Made by a program: the position numbers and the translations under genes
Shown: positions 16,965 through 25,448 of the stretch, in pieces
Layout of the letters: each line of letters begins with the position of its first letter
Position numbering within the stretch: position 1 is the stretch's first letter
Source: Rhizobium sp. L43
GTDB taxonomy: Bacteria; Pseudomonadota; Alphaproteobacteria; Rhizobiales; Rhizobiaceae
Reading direction: 5' to 3'
Assembly (NCBI RefSeq): GCF_002531725.1
Contig: NZ_NWSQ01000038.1
Span: forward strand, 1 to 46,797
Length of the DNA: 46,797 nt
The notes under the pieces: generated by a model
What the model was told of the DNA's origin: nothing
What the model saw: only the letters and a program-made list of their open reading frames with translations
The model's database searches: none

Positions 16965-18074
16965 ATGTTGAGCACGAATCGAGAGAGCCCTCCTCCAGCC
17001 GTTGGCCGTGCCGCCATGAAAAAAGAGCTGCCCGATCAGTTTAAGGACCATCGGCACGTTTGGGTCTTCATCGAGCTGGAGCGCGACCAGGTCCATCCCG
17101 TCTCCTTCGAGCTGCTCGGCGAAGGCCGCAAACTCGCCGACAAGCTGGGCGTCCAGCTTGCCGGCGTCGTTCTCGGACCGCCGGAAGAGGCCACGTGGTT
17201 TGCCGTCGCCGAGGCTTTTGCATATGGCGCCGACCTTGCCTACCTCATCGAGGCCCCACTGCTCGCCGACTATCGAAACGAGCCCTTCACCAAAGCATTG
17301 ACGGATCTGGTTACTAACTACAAACCGGAAATCCTTCTTTTAGGGGCAACGACGCTCGGGCGCGACCTTGCCGGTTCCGTGGCGACGACCTTGTTGACAG
17401 GGCTCACGGCGGATTGCACCGAACTTGATGTGGATGCGGACGGCTCGCTTGCGGCGACCCGGCCAACTTTCGGCGGCTCCTTGCTGTGCACGATCTACAC
17501 GCTCAACTGCCGGCCGCAGATGGCAACGGTTCGTCCGAGGGTCATGGCCATGCCGCCGCGCGGAAATAATAAGATCGGACGCGTCATTCGACACAAAGTG
17601 TCGATGATCGAGGAAGAGATCGTCACTAAGGTCCTCGGTTTCTTGTCTGATGGTCAGTCGGAGACGGCGAATCTCGCCTATGCGGATGTCGTGGTTGCTG
17701 GAGGCCTCGGTCTCGGCGCGATGGAGAACGTGAAGCTTATGAAGAAACTCGCGCGGACGATCGGGGCCGATTATGGCTGTTCGCGCCCCCTCGTCCAAAA
17801 GGGCTGGATGCCTGCTGATCGGCAGATCGGCCAAACTGGCAAAACTATCCGGCCGAAGCTCTACATAGCGGCCGGCATTTCCGGCGCCATCCAGCATCGC
17901 GTTGGCGTCGAGGGAGCTGATCTTATTTTAGCCATTAACACCGATCCTAACGCGCCGATTTTTGATTTCGCTCACCTTGGCGTGGTCACCGATGCGATCC
18001 GTTTACTGCCGTCATTGACGGAACTATTCACCCATCGACTGTCGCCGCACAGTCGCGATAAGCTTGCAAACTGA
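16965..18074 (+). CDS. fixB: Electron transfer flavoprotein alpha subunit FixB
   Basis: 369-aa ETF-alpha subunit. The C-terminal FAD-binding domain is clear: YIAAGISGAIQHRVGVEGAD and ILAINTDPNAPIF with DFAHLGVVTDA. Start at ATG 16965 after AAGGAG; a second ATG (at residue 18, MKKELPDQF) is also possible. It forms the flavoprotein core with FixA. Fifteen nt after fixA and nine before fixC. Confidence 0.97.
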   Translation: MLSTNRESPPPAVGRAAMKKELPDQFKDHRHVWVFIELERDQVHPVSFELLGEGRKLADKLGVQLAGVVLGPPEEATWFAVAEAFAYGADLAYLIEAPLLADYRNEPFTKALTDLVTNYKPEILLLGATTLGRDLAGSVATTLLTGLTADCTELDVDADGSLAATRPTFGGSLLCTIYTLNCRPQMATVRPRVMAMPPRGNNKIGRVIRHKVSMIEEEIVTKVLGFLSDGQSETANLAYADVVVAGGLGLGAMENVKLMKKLARTIGADYGCSRPLVQKGWMPADRQIGQTGKTIRPKLYIAAGISGAIQHRVGVEGADLILAINTDPNAPIFDFAHLGVVTDAIRLLPSLTELFTHRLSPHSRDKLAN

Positions 18075-18083
18075 GGGCGCCCC

Positions 18084-19391
18084 ATGACCGAGGAAAACTT
18101 CGACGCCATAGTTATCGGGGCCGGCATGGCCGGAAACGCAGCTGCTTACACGATGTCGAGCCGCGGCATGAAGGTGCTGCAATTGGAGCGCGGCGAGTAT
18201 CCGGGCTCCAAGAATGTGCAGGGCGCCATCATGTACGCGGACATGCTGGAGAAAATCCTGCCGGACTTCCGGGATGATGCGCCACTGGAGCGGCACTTGG
18301 TCGAGCAGCGCTTCTGGATGATGGACGACTCATCCCACATCGGTATGCAATACCGGTCGGACGACTTCAACGAGTCAAGACCCAATCGCTACACGGTCAT
18401 TCGCGCCCAATTCGACAAATGGTTTTCACGCAAGGTGCGCGAGGCCGGAGCTACTCTTCTATGCGAGACGACCGTGACGGAACTCGTTCGAGATCCAAAG
18501 GGCAGGGTGATTGGCGTTCGCACCGACCGCGCCGGCGACGTGATCCTTGCTGACGTGGTCGTTCTCGCAGAGGGCGTCAATGGACTGCTCGGCACGCGGG
18601 CTGGATTGCGTGACACGCCAAAGCCGGAAACTGTCGCGCTCGCCGTCAAGGAAATGCATTTCCTGGCCGAAGAGGTGATTGACCAGCGGTTCGGCCTCAA
18701 GGCCAATGAAGGCTGCGTCATCGAGGCAGTTGGCACGATCTCTCGCAACATGGCCGGGCTTGCCTTCCTCTACACCAACAAAGAATCGATCTCGATCGGG
18801 ATTGGCTGCCTTGTCTCCGAATTCGCGGCAACAATGGAAAGTCCTTATGACCTGCTCGAAAAATTCAAAACCCATCCCTCGGTCAAGCCGCTGATCGCAG
18901 GATCGGAAGTCAAGGAATATGCGGCTCATCTCATTCCAGAAGGTGGTTACAAGGCAATTCCGCAGCTTTTTGGTGACGGCTGGGTCGTCGTCGGCGACGC
19001 GGCACAGCTTAATAATGCGGTGCACCGCGAGGGGTCCAACCTCGCCATGACGTCGGGGCGCATCGCCGGCGAAGCAATCGTCCAGATCAAGAACCGCAAG
19101 AAGCCGATGGTCAAGGAGCACCTCTCCCTTTACAAGTCGATGCTTGAAAATTCATTCGTCATCAAAGACTTGCGGAAGTACAAGGACATGCCTGCCCTGC
19201 TGCACACCAATTCCCGCAATTTCTTCACGACTTATCCAAAATTGCTGTCGCAGGCCGCACAGAACTTTGTGCGAGTGGACGGCACCCCGAAGATCGACAA
19301 GGAACGGGCGACCACGGCCACCTTCATCAAGGCACGCTCGCGCTGGGGGCTGTTTGGTGATGCGGTCCGCTTGGCGCGCGCGTGGCGATAA
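18084..19391 (+). CDS. fixC: FixC, flavoprotein-quinone oxidoreductase
   Basis: 435-aa FAD protein related to ETF:ubiquinone oxidoreductase. N-terminal dinucleotide fold DAIVIGAGMAGNAAAY with ERG at the end of the second strand, and the second FAD motif GDGWVVVGDAAQLNN (about residues 295-310). It passes electrons from FixAB to the quinone pool, with FixX as its ferredoxin-like partner. GAGGG seven bases upstream of the start. Confidence 0.97.
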   Translation: MTEENFDAIVIGAGMAGNAAAYTMSSRGMKVLQLERGEYPGSKNVQGAIMYADMLEKILPDFRDDAPLERHLVEQRFWMMDDSSHIGMQYRSDDFNESRPNRYTVIRAQFDKWFSRKVREAGATLLCETTVTELVRDPKGRVIGVRTDRAGDVILADVVVLAEGVNGLLGTRAGLRDTPKPETVALAVKEMHFLAEEVIDQRFGLKANEGCVIEAVGTISRNMAGLAFLYTNKESISIGIGCLVSEFAATMESPYDLLEKFKTHPSVKPLIAGSEVKEYAAHLIPEGGYKAIPQLFGDGWVVVGDAAQLNNAVHREGSNLAMTSGRIAGEAIVQIKNRKKPMVKEHLSLYKSMLENSFVIKDLRKYKDMPALLHTNSRNFFTTYPKLLSQAAQNFVRVDGTPKIDKERATTATFIKARSRWGLFGDAVRLARAWR

Positions 19392-19403
19392 AGGAAAGAT
19401 GAG

Positions 19404-19703
19404 ATGACGGTTGCAGTGACGAACATACGCGTAGAGGACAAGCTTTACCAAAATCGATATGTGGTCGATGCCGGACGTCCGCATATTAGGGTGCGTCCAC
19501 ACGAGTGGCCGAGCGTAAATCTGTATGCCCTGACAGGTGTCTGTCCGGCCAAGTGCTACGAATTGAATGACCAGGGCCAAGTGGAGGTTATCGCCGACGG
19601 GTGCATGGAGTGCGGCACGTGCCGCGTACTCTGTGAGGCAAGTGGAGATATCGAGTGGAACTATCCGAGAGGCGGTTTCGGCGTTCTCTTCAAGTTCGGA
19701 TAA
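19404..19703 (+). CDS. fixX: FixX, ferredoxin-like protein
   Basis: 99-aa ferredoxin-like subunit that works with FixC. Cluster cysteines are in CPAKCYEL and CMECGTCRVLCE; the C-terminal IEWNYPRGGFGVLFKFG is typical. Start after AAGGAAAGATGAG, 12 nt behind fixC. nifA follows after 152 nt without a recognisable promoter of its own, so read-through from fixA is likely. Confidence 0.96.
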   Translation: MTVAVTNIRVEDKLYQNRYVVDAGRPHIRVRPHEWPSVNLYALTGVCPAKCYELNDQGQVEVIADGCMECGTCRVLCEASGDIEWNYPRGGFGVLFKFG

Positions 19704-19855
19704 AGGTTTGCAACTCAACGACTCAGAACCAACTGGGTTTGCAGACAGGCGCATCGGAAACTTGCAGAGGTGCGCGTTGCGGATTGGCATTAGAAATTAC
19801 TATAAATACATGCAAGCAAGGGTTATAAGAAAATTAGACAACCCGAGGCTATATA

Positions 19856-21604
19856 ATGACCCACATGCCCGCGCGATCGGTCGATGGAGTGGAGCCCCTA
19901 TCTGCGCTACCTGCTGGACCCATGCGCCAAGCGGGCAGCGGAATCTACGAGATATCAAAGGTCCTAACTGCCCCCGCCCGGCTAGAGATCACGCTTGCCA
20001 ACGTCGTGAACGTCCTCTCTTCCTTTCTGCAGATTCGACAGGGAGCAATCGTTGTTCTGGACGCTGGAGGTCATCCCGAGATTGCCGCAACTGGCGACAT
20101 CCCCCCACCCTCTCAATCAGCCGCTCGAGGCGTTATACCGAAGGCCGTAATCGACCATATCGTGACAACCGGTATGCCCTTTATTGTAAAGGATGTTGGC
20201 AAGTCCGAATTGTTTCAGGCTGATCCGCAACCGCCTTGGAGCAGCGGCACCGTCCCGATTTCTTTTGTTGGCGTTCCGGTAAAAGCCGATAACAAAATAA
20301 TTGGCACAATATCGGTCGATCGCGTCAGGAACGACGCCGCCCCCTTCCCCGCCGACGAGGACGTTCGCTTTCTGACCATGGTCGCCAATCTGGTCAGCCG
20401 GACGATCCGGCTTCATCGCTTCCTGAACCTGGAGAGTCGGCGACTTATCGGCGAACAAGAGAGACCGGAGAAGCCGATCAACACGCAAAGGGGCGCCCCG
20501 GGCCGACATCCACCCGTCAAAATCGACGGGATTGTCGGGGATAGCCCGGCTCTCCAGCAGGTGGTTGAAACAGTCTCGGTGGTGGCAAGGACGAATTCCA
20601 CCGTGCTTCTGCGGGGCGAAAGCGGCACCGGCAAGGAATTTTTTGCTCAGGCGATCCATGAGCTTTCCCCTCGTAGAAACAAGCCGTTCGTCAAATTGAA
20701 CTGCGCCGCGCTGCCTGAAGGCGTCCTGGAATCGGAGTTGTTTGGGCATGAAAAGGGCGCTTTCACCGGGGCCATCGCGCAGCGTGCCGGACGCTTCGAA
20801 CTGGCAAATGGCGGAACGCTTCTGCTTGACGAGATTGGCGAGATTTCGCCCGCCTTTCAAGCCAAGCTGCTGCGCGTCCTGCAGGAAGGCGAGCTGGAGC
20901 GAGTGGGCGGGACCAAGACGCTTGCGGTCGACGTCCGGCTCATATGCGCCACGAATAAAAACCTCGAAATGGCTGTTGCAAACGCGGAATTCAGGGCCGA
21001 CCTGTATTACCGCATCAGCGTAGTTCCAATTGTCCTGCCGCCGCTTCGAGAGCGACCCGGCGATATTCCACGCCTTGCGAAAGCTCTTCTTGACCGATTC
21101 AACAAGGAGAACGAAAGCGAGCTTACGTTTTCGCCGTCGGCGATCGAGGTGATGTCGCAATGCTATTTCCCAGGCAACGTCCGGGAACTCGAAAACTGCG
21201 TGCGAAGGACTGCTACCCTTGCACGTTCAAGCTCGATCGTTTCGTCTGATTTTGCCTGCAAGAACAGTCAGTGCCTTTCGTCGCTCCTCTGGAAAGGAAC
21301 CGACGGGTCGCCCAGCGGCAATACCATCGATGGGCGTGCCCGGAGCAATGTGATGCCGGCTGCATCGCCGCGCTCGAGCGGGAACGTCGGTGCGTCGGAC
21401 GAGGTGTCTTCCGTCAAGGCCTGTGATCCGAACGGTTCCGGTTGTCCCGCAATGGACTCGCGCCTCACGCAACGGGACCGGCTGATCGAGGCGATGGAAA
21501 AGGCCGGGTGGGTTCAGGCCAAGGCGGCTCGTATCCTCGGCCTTACGCCACGTCAGGTCGGCTATGCTTTACGCCAGCATCGCATCGAGGTGAAAAAGCT
21601 TTAA
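19856..21604 (+). CDS. nifA: Nitrogenase gene activator NifA
   Basis: 582-aa sigma-54-dependent activator. GAF domain (about 30-190), AAA+ domain with Walker A GESGTGKE (254-261), sigma-54 contact loop GAFTGA (301-306), Walker B LLLDEIGE (322-329), and C-terminal Fis-type HTH (about 540-582). Cysteines 436, 448, 468 and 473 form C-x11-C-x19-C-x4-C, the pattern of the oxygen-sensitive rhizobial NifA, so it should sense oxygen itself without NifL. It acts on the TGT-N10-ACA sites at 7911, 9728, 12433, 15942 and 21680. Start by GAGG nine bases upstream; it may be read through from fixABCX. Confidence 0.97.
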   Translation: MTHMPARSVDGVEPLSALPAGPMRQAGSGIYEISKVLTAPARLEITLANVVNVLSSFLQIRQGAIVVLDAGGHPEIAATGDIPPPSQSAARGVIPKAVIDHIVTTGMPFIVKDVGKSELFQADPQPPWSSGTVPISFVGVPVKADNKIIGTISVDRVRNDAAPFPADEDVRFLTMVANLVSRTIRLHRFLNLESRRLIGEQERPEKPINTQRGAPGRHPPVKIDGIVGDSPALQQVVETVSVVARTNSTVLLRGESGTGKEFFAQAIHELSPRRNKPFVKLNCAALPEGVLESELFGHEKGAFTGAIAQRAGRFELANGGTLLLDEIGEISPAFQAKLLRVLQEGELERVGGTKTLAVDVRLICATNKNLEMAVANAEFRADLYYRISVVPIVLPPLRERPGDIPRLAKALLDRFNKENESELTFSPSAIEVMSQCYFPGNVRELENCVRRTATLARSSSIVSSDFACKNSQCLSSLLWKGTDGSPSGNTIDGRARSNVMPAASPRSSGNVGASDEVSSVKACDPNGSGCPAMDSRLTQRDRLIEAMEKAGWVQAKAARILGLTPRQVGYALRQHRIEVKKL

Positions 21605-21679
21605 GCGTCCAAGTGACGTTTGGACCTTCTCGCATTTTCAATGCCTGGTTTTATGGCTTCGGCCAACTCCTTTGTCGAC

Positions 21680-21695
21680 TGTCGAAAGCTCGACA
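21680..21695 (+). promoter_or_regulatory. NifA upstream activator sequence (nifB)
   Basis: TGTCGAAAGCTCGACA, a fully symmetric TGT-N10-ACA site 73-89 bases before the nifB -24 element. Confidence 0.78.
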
Positions 21696-21767
21696 AATCT
21701 GTGTCAGAACACGGTCGGAATCGAACAACAATAAGCAAATTATTGAAGCGAAATCCAATGCTTGGGA

Positions 21768-21783
21768 TGGCATGGCTTTTGCG
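21768..21783 (+). promoter_or_regulatory. Sigma-54 promoter of nifB
   Basis: TGGCATGGCTTTTGCG with GG and GC ten bases apart. Transcription would start near 21794, 27 nt before the nifB start codon at 21821. Confidence 0.85.
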
Positions 21784-21820
21784 TTTTGAAACGCGACGTC
21801 AACTAGCAACGGAGCATTCA

Positions 21821-23299
21821 ATGTCCGCACCGATGATTTCGCTTGAGAGTGTGACCAGCACGACATCCTCGGATCAATTGCTGGTGACCGCGAAACCGAG
21901 TGGCTGCACATCCTCGTCATGTGGCGTGTCCACAAAGCCGGCCGACATGGACCAGGCTATCTGGGCGAAGATCAAAAACCACCCCTGCTATTCAGAAGAA
22001 GCTCACCATTATTTCGCGCGCATGCATGTCGCGGTCGCACCAGCCTGCAATATCCAGTGCAACTATTGCAACCGTAAATATGACTGCGCCAACGAAAGCC
22101 GGCCTGGGGTAGTCTCGGAAAAGTTGACGCCAGACCAAGCGCGGCGCAAGGTCATTGCCGTCGCCAACGAAGTGCCGCAGCTTTCCGTGCTGGGTGTCGC
22201 CGGACCGGGCGATGCCTGTTACGACTGGAAGAAGACAAAGGAAACGTTCGAACGAGTCGCGGGCGAGATCCACGACATCAAGCTGTGCATCTCCACCAAC
22301 GGGCTTGCGCTGCCGGATCACGTCGTCGAACTTGTCGACATGAATGTCGATCATGTGACAATCACGATCAACATGGTTGACCCTGAAATCGGCGCAAAGA
22401 TCTATCCCTGGATCTTTTACCACAACCGTCGTTACACCGGCATCGAAGGCGCCAGAATCCTGCACGAGCGGCAGATGTTGGGCCTGGAGATGCTGACCGC
22501 GCGCGGCATCCTCACTAAGGTCAATTCGGTGATGATCCCTGGCGTCAACGACGAACACCTGGTCGAGGTAAACAAATGGGTCAAGGAGCGGGGGGCGTTC
22601 CTGCACAACGTCATGCCGCTTATTTCCGATCCGGCCCATGGCACCTACTACGGCTTGACCGGACAGCGCGGCCCGCGGGCGCTCGAATTGAAGGCGCTCC
22701 AGGATCGTCTCGAAGGCGGCGCAAAGCTGATGCGCCATTGTCGGCAGTGCAGGGCCGACGCCGTCGGCCTGCTTGGGGATGATCGCGGCCAGGAGTTCGC
22801 ACTCGACCCGATTCCAGAAGAGATCACCTATGACGCCCATAAGCGCGAGGCCTATCGGGAAGTGGTCGCGCGCGAACGCGGCGATCACGCGACCGCCAAG
22901 AGCGAGGCAATCGAGACAGTCAAAGCAGCCGGCGACGGGTCCCTCCACGTCGCGGTCGCGACAAAGGGTGGCGGTCGCATCAACGAGCACTTCGGCCATG
23001 CGAAGGAATTCCAAGTATACGAAGCTTCGTCGAGAGGCATCACCTACGTCGGGCATCGCAGGATTGAACAGTATTGCCTCGGAGGCATGGGCGAGGAAGC
23101 CACCCTCGACGCCATCATAACTGCGCTGGAGGGCATTGACGTCGTGCTATGCGCCAAGATCGGGGAGTGCCCTAAGAATCGGCTCACGGAGGCCGGGGTT
23201 CGGGCAACGGATGCTTATTGCTATGACTACATCGAGACCGCCATCGGCACCCTCTACGCCGCCAAGTTTGGCGTCGAACCACAAGCAGCGACGGCGTGA
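21821..23299 (+). CDS. nifB: NifB, FeMo-cofactor radical SAM enzyme
   Basis: 492-aa enzyme that fuses Fe-S units and inserts the central carbon to form NifB-co, precursor of FeMo-co. Radical SAM motif CNIQCNYC (Cys 76, 80, 83). The C-terminal third (from about residue 375, HVAVATKGGGRINEHFGHAKEF) is the NifX-like cofactor-binding domain. The frame is open from 21620, but the ATG at 21821 downstream of the sigma-54 promoter is the start, with GGAG ten bases upstream. Heads nifB-fdxN-nifZ-nifT-SIR2. Confidence 0.97.
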   Translation: MSAPMISLESVTSTTSSDQLLVTAKPSGCTSSSCGVSTKPADMDQAIWAKIKNHPCYSEEAHHYFARMHVAVAPACNIQCNYCNRKYDCANESRPGVVSEKLTPDQARRKVIAVANEVPQLSVLGVAGPGDACYDWKKTKETFERVAGEIHDIKLCISTNGLALPDHVVELVDMNVDHVTITINMVDPEIGAKIYPWIFYHNRRYTGIEGARILHERQMLGLEMLTARGILTKVNSVMIPGVNDEHLVEVNKWVKERGAFLHNVMPLISDPAHGTYYGLTGQRGPRALELKALQDRLEGGAKLMRHCRQCRADAVGLLGDDRGQEFALDPIPEEITYDAHKREAYREVVARERGDHATAKSEAIETVKAAGDGSLHVAVATKGGGRINEHFGHAKEFQVYEASSRGITYVGHRRIEQYCLGGMGEEATLDAIITALEGIDVVLCAKIGECPKNRLTEAGVRATDAYCYDYIETAIGTLYAAKFGVEPQAATA

Positions 23300-23333
23300 G
23301 CGCTCTTAATCCAACATCTTCAGGAGTTTTAAA

Positions 23334-23540
23334 ATGGCCTTCAGGATCATAGCGTCCCAATGCACCCAGTGCGGTGCCTGCGAGTTCGAATGCCCCTCCG
23401 GCGCGATCAGGTTTAAAGGAGAGATCTACGTTATCGACGCGGAAAAATGCACCGAATGCAAGGGCACCTTTGAAACGCAGCAATGCGCGGAGGTTTGTCC
23501 CGTGCCGAAGACCTGCGTCGCCGCCGCACCTGCGATTTGA
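23334..23540 (+). CDS. fdxN: FdxN, 2[4Fe-4S] ferredoxin
   Basis: 68-aa bacterial-type ferredoxin that donates electrons to nitrogenase. First cluster motif CTQCGACEFECP; second CTECKG...CAEVCPVPKTC, with the longer loop usual for FdxN. Start after CAGGAG, 34 nt behind nifB. Confidence 0.95.
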   Translation: MAFRIIASQCTQCGACEFECPSGAIRFKGEIYVIDAEKCTECKGTFETQQCAEVCPVPKTCVAAAPAI

Positions 23541-23617
23541 CCTTCAGCATGGGTCGGGGCTCCTGCGGAGAAGCCGCCTGCAATGACATCCTGCAGCTCC
23601 CAGAAGGAGGAACGCCG

Positions 23618-23935
23618 ATGGGCCTTGGACGTGAACAGGAGGTCGAAATCCACAAGCCTCCACGATTTATACCCGGCGAGCGGGTGAGGGCCAGACTTCA
23701 CGTAAAGAATGACGGCACCTATGCTGGCAAAAACATCGGCGAAAATTTGGTGCGGAAGGGCGACGAAGGCTATGTGCGCGACATCGGCACCTTTCTCCAG
23801 CAGTTTTACATCTATGCCGTCGAATGGGTCGAACATGGCACTATCGTCGGCATGCGTGCGCGTGAACTGACGAGCCTAGACAACGCCGCTGCTTGCGGCG
23901 CTGCTGAAATCGCGGGGCCCCCAACGAAGGAATAG
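23618..23935 (+). CDS. nifZ: NifZ, MoFe protein maturation factor
   Basis: 105-aa NifZ, needed for forming the second P-cluster of the MoFe protein. Characteristic parts are FIPGERVRARLHVKNDGTYAG and KGDEGYVRDIGTFLQQFYIYAVE. The start at 23618 follows AGAAGGAGGAACGCCG; the frame is open upstream but that part overlaps fdxN. Four nt before nifT. Confidence 0.93.
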   Translation: MGLGREQEVEIHKPPRFIPGERVRARLHVKNDGTYAGKNIGENLVRKGDEGYVRDIGTFLQQFYIYAVEWVEHGTIVGMRARELTSLDNAAACGAAEIAGPPTKE

Positions 23936-23939
23936 CGAC

Positions 23940-24152
23940 ATGAAGATAATGATTCGCAGAACGAGCGCCGGCTTGTCGGCTTACGTACCAAAGAAAGATC
24001 TCGAAGAGCCGATCGTAGACGTCGAGACTGATGACTTGTGGGGCGGCACGGTCACACTCAGGAACGGCTGGAGGCTCGTCCTGCCCAAGCTATCGCGGGA
24101 TACGCCTCTGCCGATCACCGTCCAAGCAAGGAAGATTCCTGACGAGGACTGA
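23940..24152 (+). CDS. nifT: NifT/FixU family protein
   Basis: 70-aa NifT/FixU protein; its role is not settled, with an association with nitrogenase maturation proposed. Seen: MKIMIRRTSAGLSAYVPKKDLEE and LWGGTVTLRNGWRLVLP, the family hallmark. It follows nifZ by four nt, and its stop overlaps a possible start of the SIR2-like gene (TGATG). Confidence 0.93.
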   Translation: MKIMIRRTSAGLSAYVPKKDLEEPIVDVETDDLWGGTVTLRNGWRLVLPKLSRDTPLPITVQARKIPDED

Positions 24153-25120
24153 TGCTGCAACGACAGACAAGAGAAACCAGCATGAACACAATCTTGACCT
24201 CGGACCGTCTCCTAATCGTTCGCAACGGTGACGCGGAAAAAAGACTTAAGCTGCTTCAGGAAGCGCTCGCTGCGGATCGGATCATTCCCTATCTCGGTCC
24301 GGATCTCCTTCGGCTGCAATCCACGGAACCACCTGTACCGGACACCCCGGAAGCCGTCTCCGCGGCACTCAACAAACGCACACTTGCTCCCTCCAGGATA
24401 CGCAGCAATATGTGGTCAGTCGCGCAGTTCATTGAACAGCGACGGCATCGCCGGACGCTTCAGACCTGGATGGCAGAAATATTTGGAGCACCCGTGGCGC
24501 CGACGGCCCTCCACGACTGGCTCGCGACGTTGCCGATCTCCCTTATCGTCGACGGCTGGTACGACGGGACAATGCGTGCGGCTTTCGCGAAGACCGGTCG
24601 AACGGATGTCGTCGAGATGCAAGGCGTCACGCGTGCGAACGGCGGCGGCGACATTTGGACAAAAACTTACGATCTCTCCGGGAGAGACGTCGAACGCGTC
24701 TCAGCGCCAAAGACGGTCCTCTATGCGCCGCACGGCAGTGTTATGCCAGCCTCGAACTTTCTAGTGTCCGATTCCGATTACGTGGAAGTCCTAACCGAAA
24801 TTGATATCCAGACGCCAATTCCTGAAATGGTGAAAGAACGGCGTACAGATCGCGGTTTTCTTTTCATTGGCTGCCGCTTCAACGATCAAATGCTCCGGAT
24901 CTACGCTCGACAGATCATCAAGCGCTCCCACGGCCCCCACTTTGCAGTACTTGATGCGGAAGGCCTTACCAAAAACGAGCGGCGTTTCCTTGCAGCGAGC
25001 GCAATCACGGTTGTCGACCTGCCGACCGGCGAAGCCGCGGCTCTGCTTGTCCCATTTGGCATTAAGACGGATGGTGAGGAAGGCCACACGGCTTCCGGTT
25101 CGAATTTCCGTAGCGGCTAG
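24152..25120 (+). CDS. SIR2-like NAD-binding domain protein of the nif operon
   Basis: 322-aa protein (start 24152 overlapping the nifT stop, with GAGG upstream; a second ATG at 24182 would give 312 aa). It has the pattern of SIR2-like (SIR2_2) proteins: an N-terminal helix leading to RIIPYLGPDLLRL in place of the sirtuin GAG motif, SLIVDGWYDGTM, VLYAPHGSVMPASNFLVSDSDYVEVL (the HGS-like motif), and GFLFIGCRFNDQMLRIYARQI. It ends the nifB-fdxN-nifZ-nifT string, so it should be expressed with nitrogenase. Function unknown: an NAD-consuming role is possible, but classical sirtuin residues are not clearly kept. Proteins of this type are seen next to nif genes in other rhizobia. Confidence 0.72.
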   Translation: MLQRQTRETSMNTILTSDRLLIVRNGDAEKRLKLLQEALAADRIIPYLGPDLLRLQSTEPPVPDTPEAVSAALNKRTLAPSRIRSNMWSVAQFIEQRRHRRTLQTWMAEIFGAPVAPTALHDWLATLPISLIVDGWYDGTMRAAFAKTGRTDVVEMQGVTRANGGGDIWTKTYDLSGRDVERVSAPKTVLYAPHGSVMPASNFLVSDSDYVEVLTEIDIQTPIPEMVKERRTDRGFLFIGCRFNDQMLRIYARQIIKRSHGPHFAVLDAEGLTKNERRFLAASAITVVDLPTGEAAALLVPFGIKTDGEEGHTASGSNFRSG

Positions 25121-25448
25121 GGTGTAGCCGCAAATAGAAAGTGCTCTGTTTCTGCTAAGTTCGAATGTCATACTGCCCAGGTTTGCTGACGTGGTGGCGA
25201 TGAGCGCGCGTGATCTCTGCAGCGGATCGAGGCTCTGTCGCAGGTGATCGACGGCAAGATCGGGGACGACCGCAGATTTACTGTTCGCTCAATGCCATGC
25301 GGAGGACCGATGGTTATCAAAAAAAAACCTAAACAATTCCCACTACGCGGCAGAACCGCGGCCGGAATCGCCAAAGATAAGCCCTCGCATCGGCCACCAT
25401 AATCAAGTTGTACGCTGATCGGCCGAAACGAGAGACCAAGGTTTGTCT
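25121..25448. other. Convergent intergenic region
   Basis: It lies between the ends of the SIR2-like gene (plus) and the aminotransferase gene (minus). No gene or convincing terminator hairpin was recognised; there is a run of A at 25319-25327. Confidence 0.5.
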
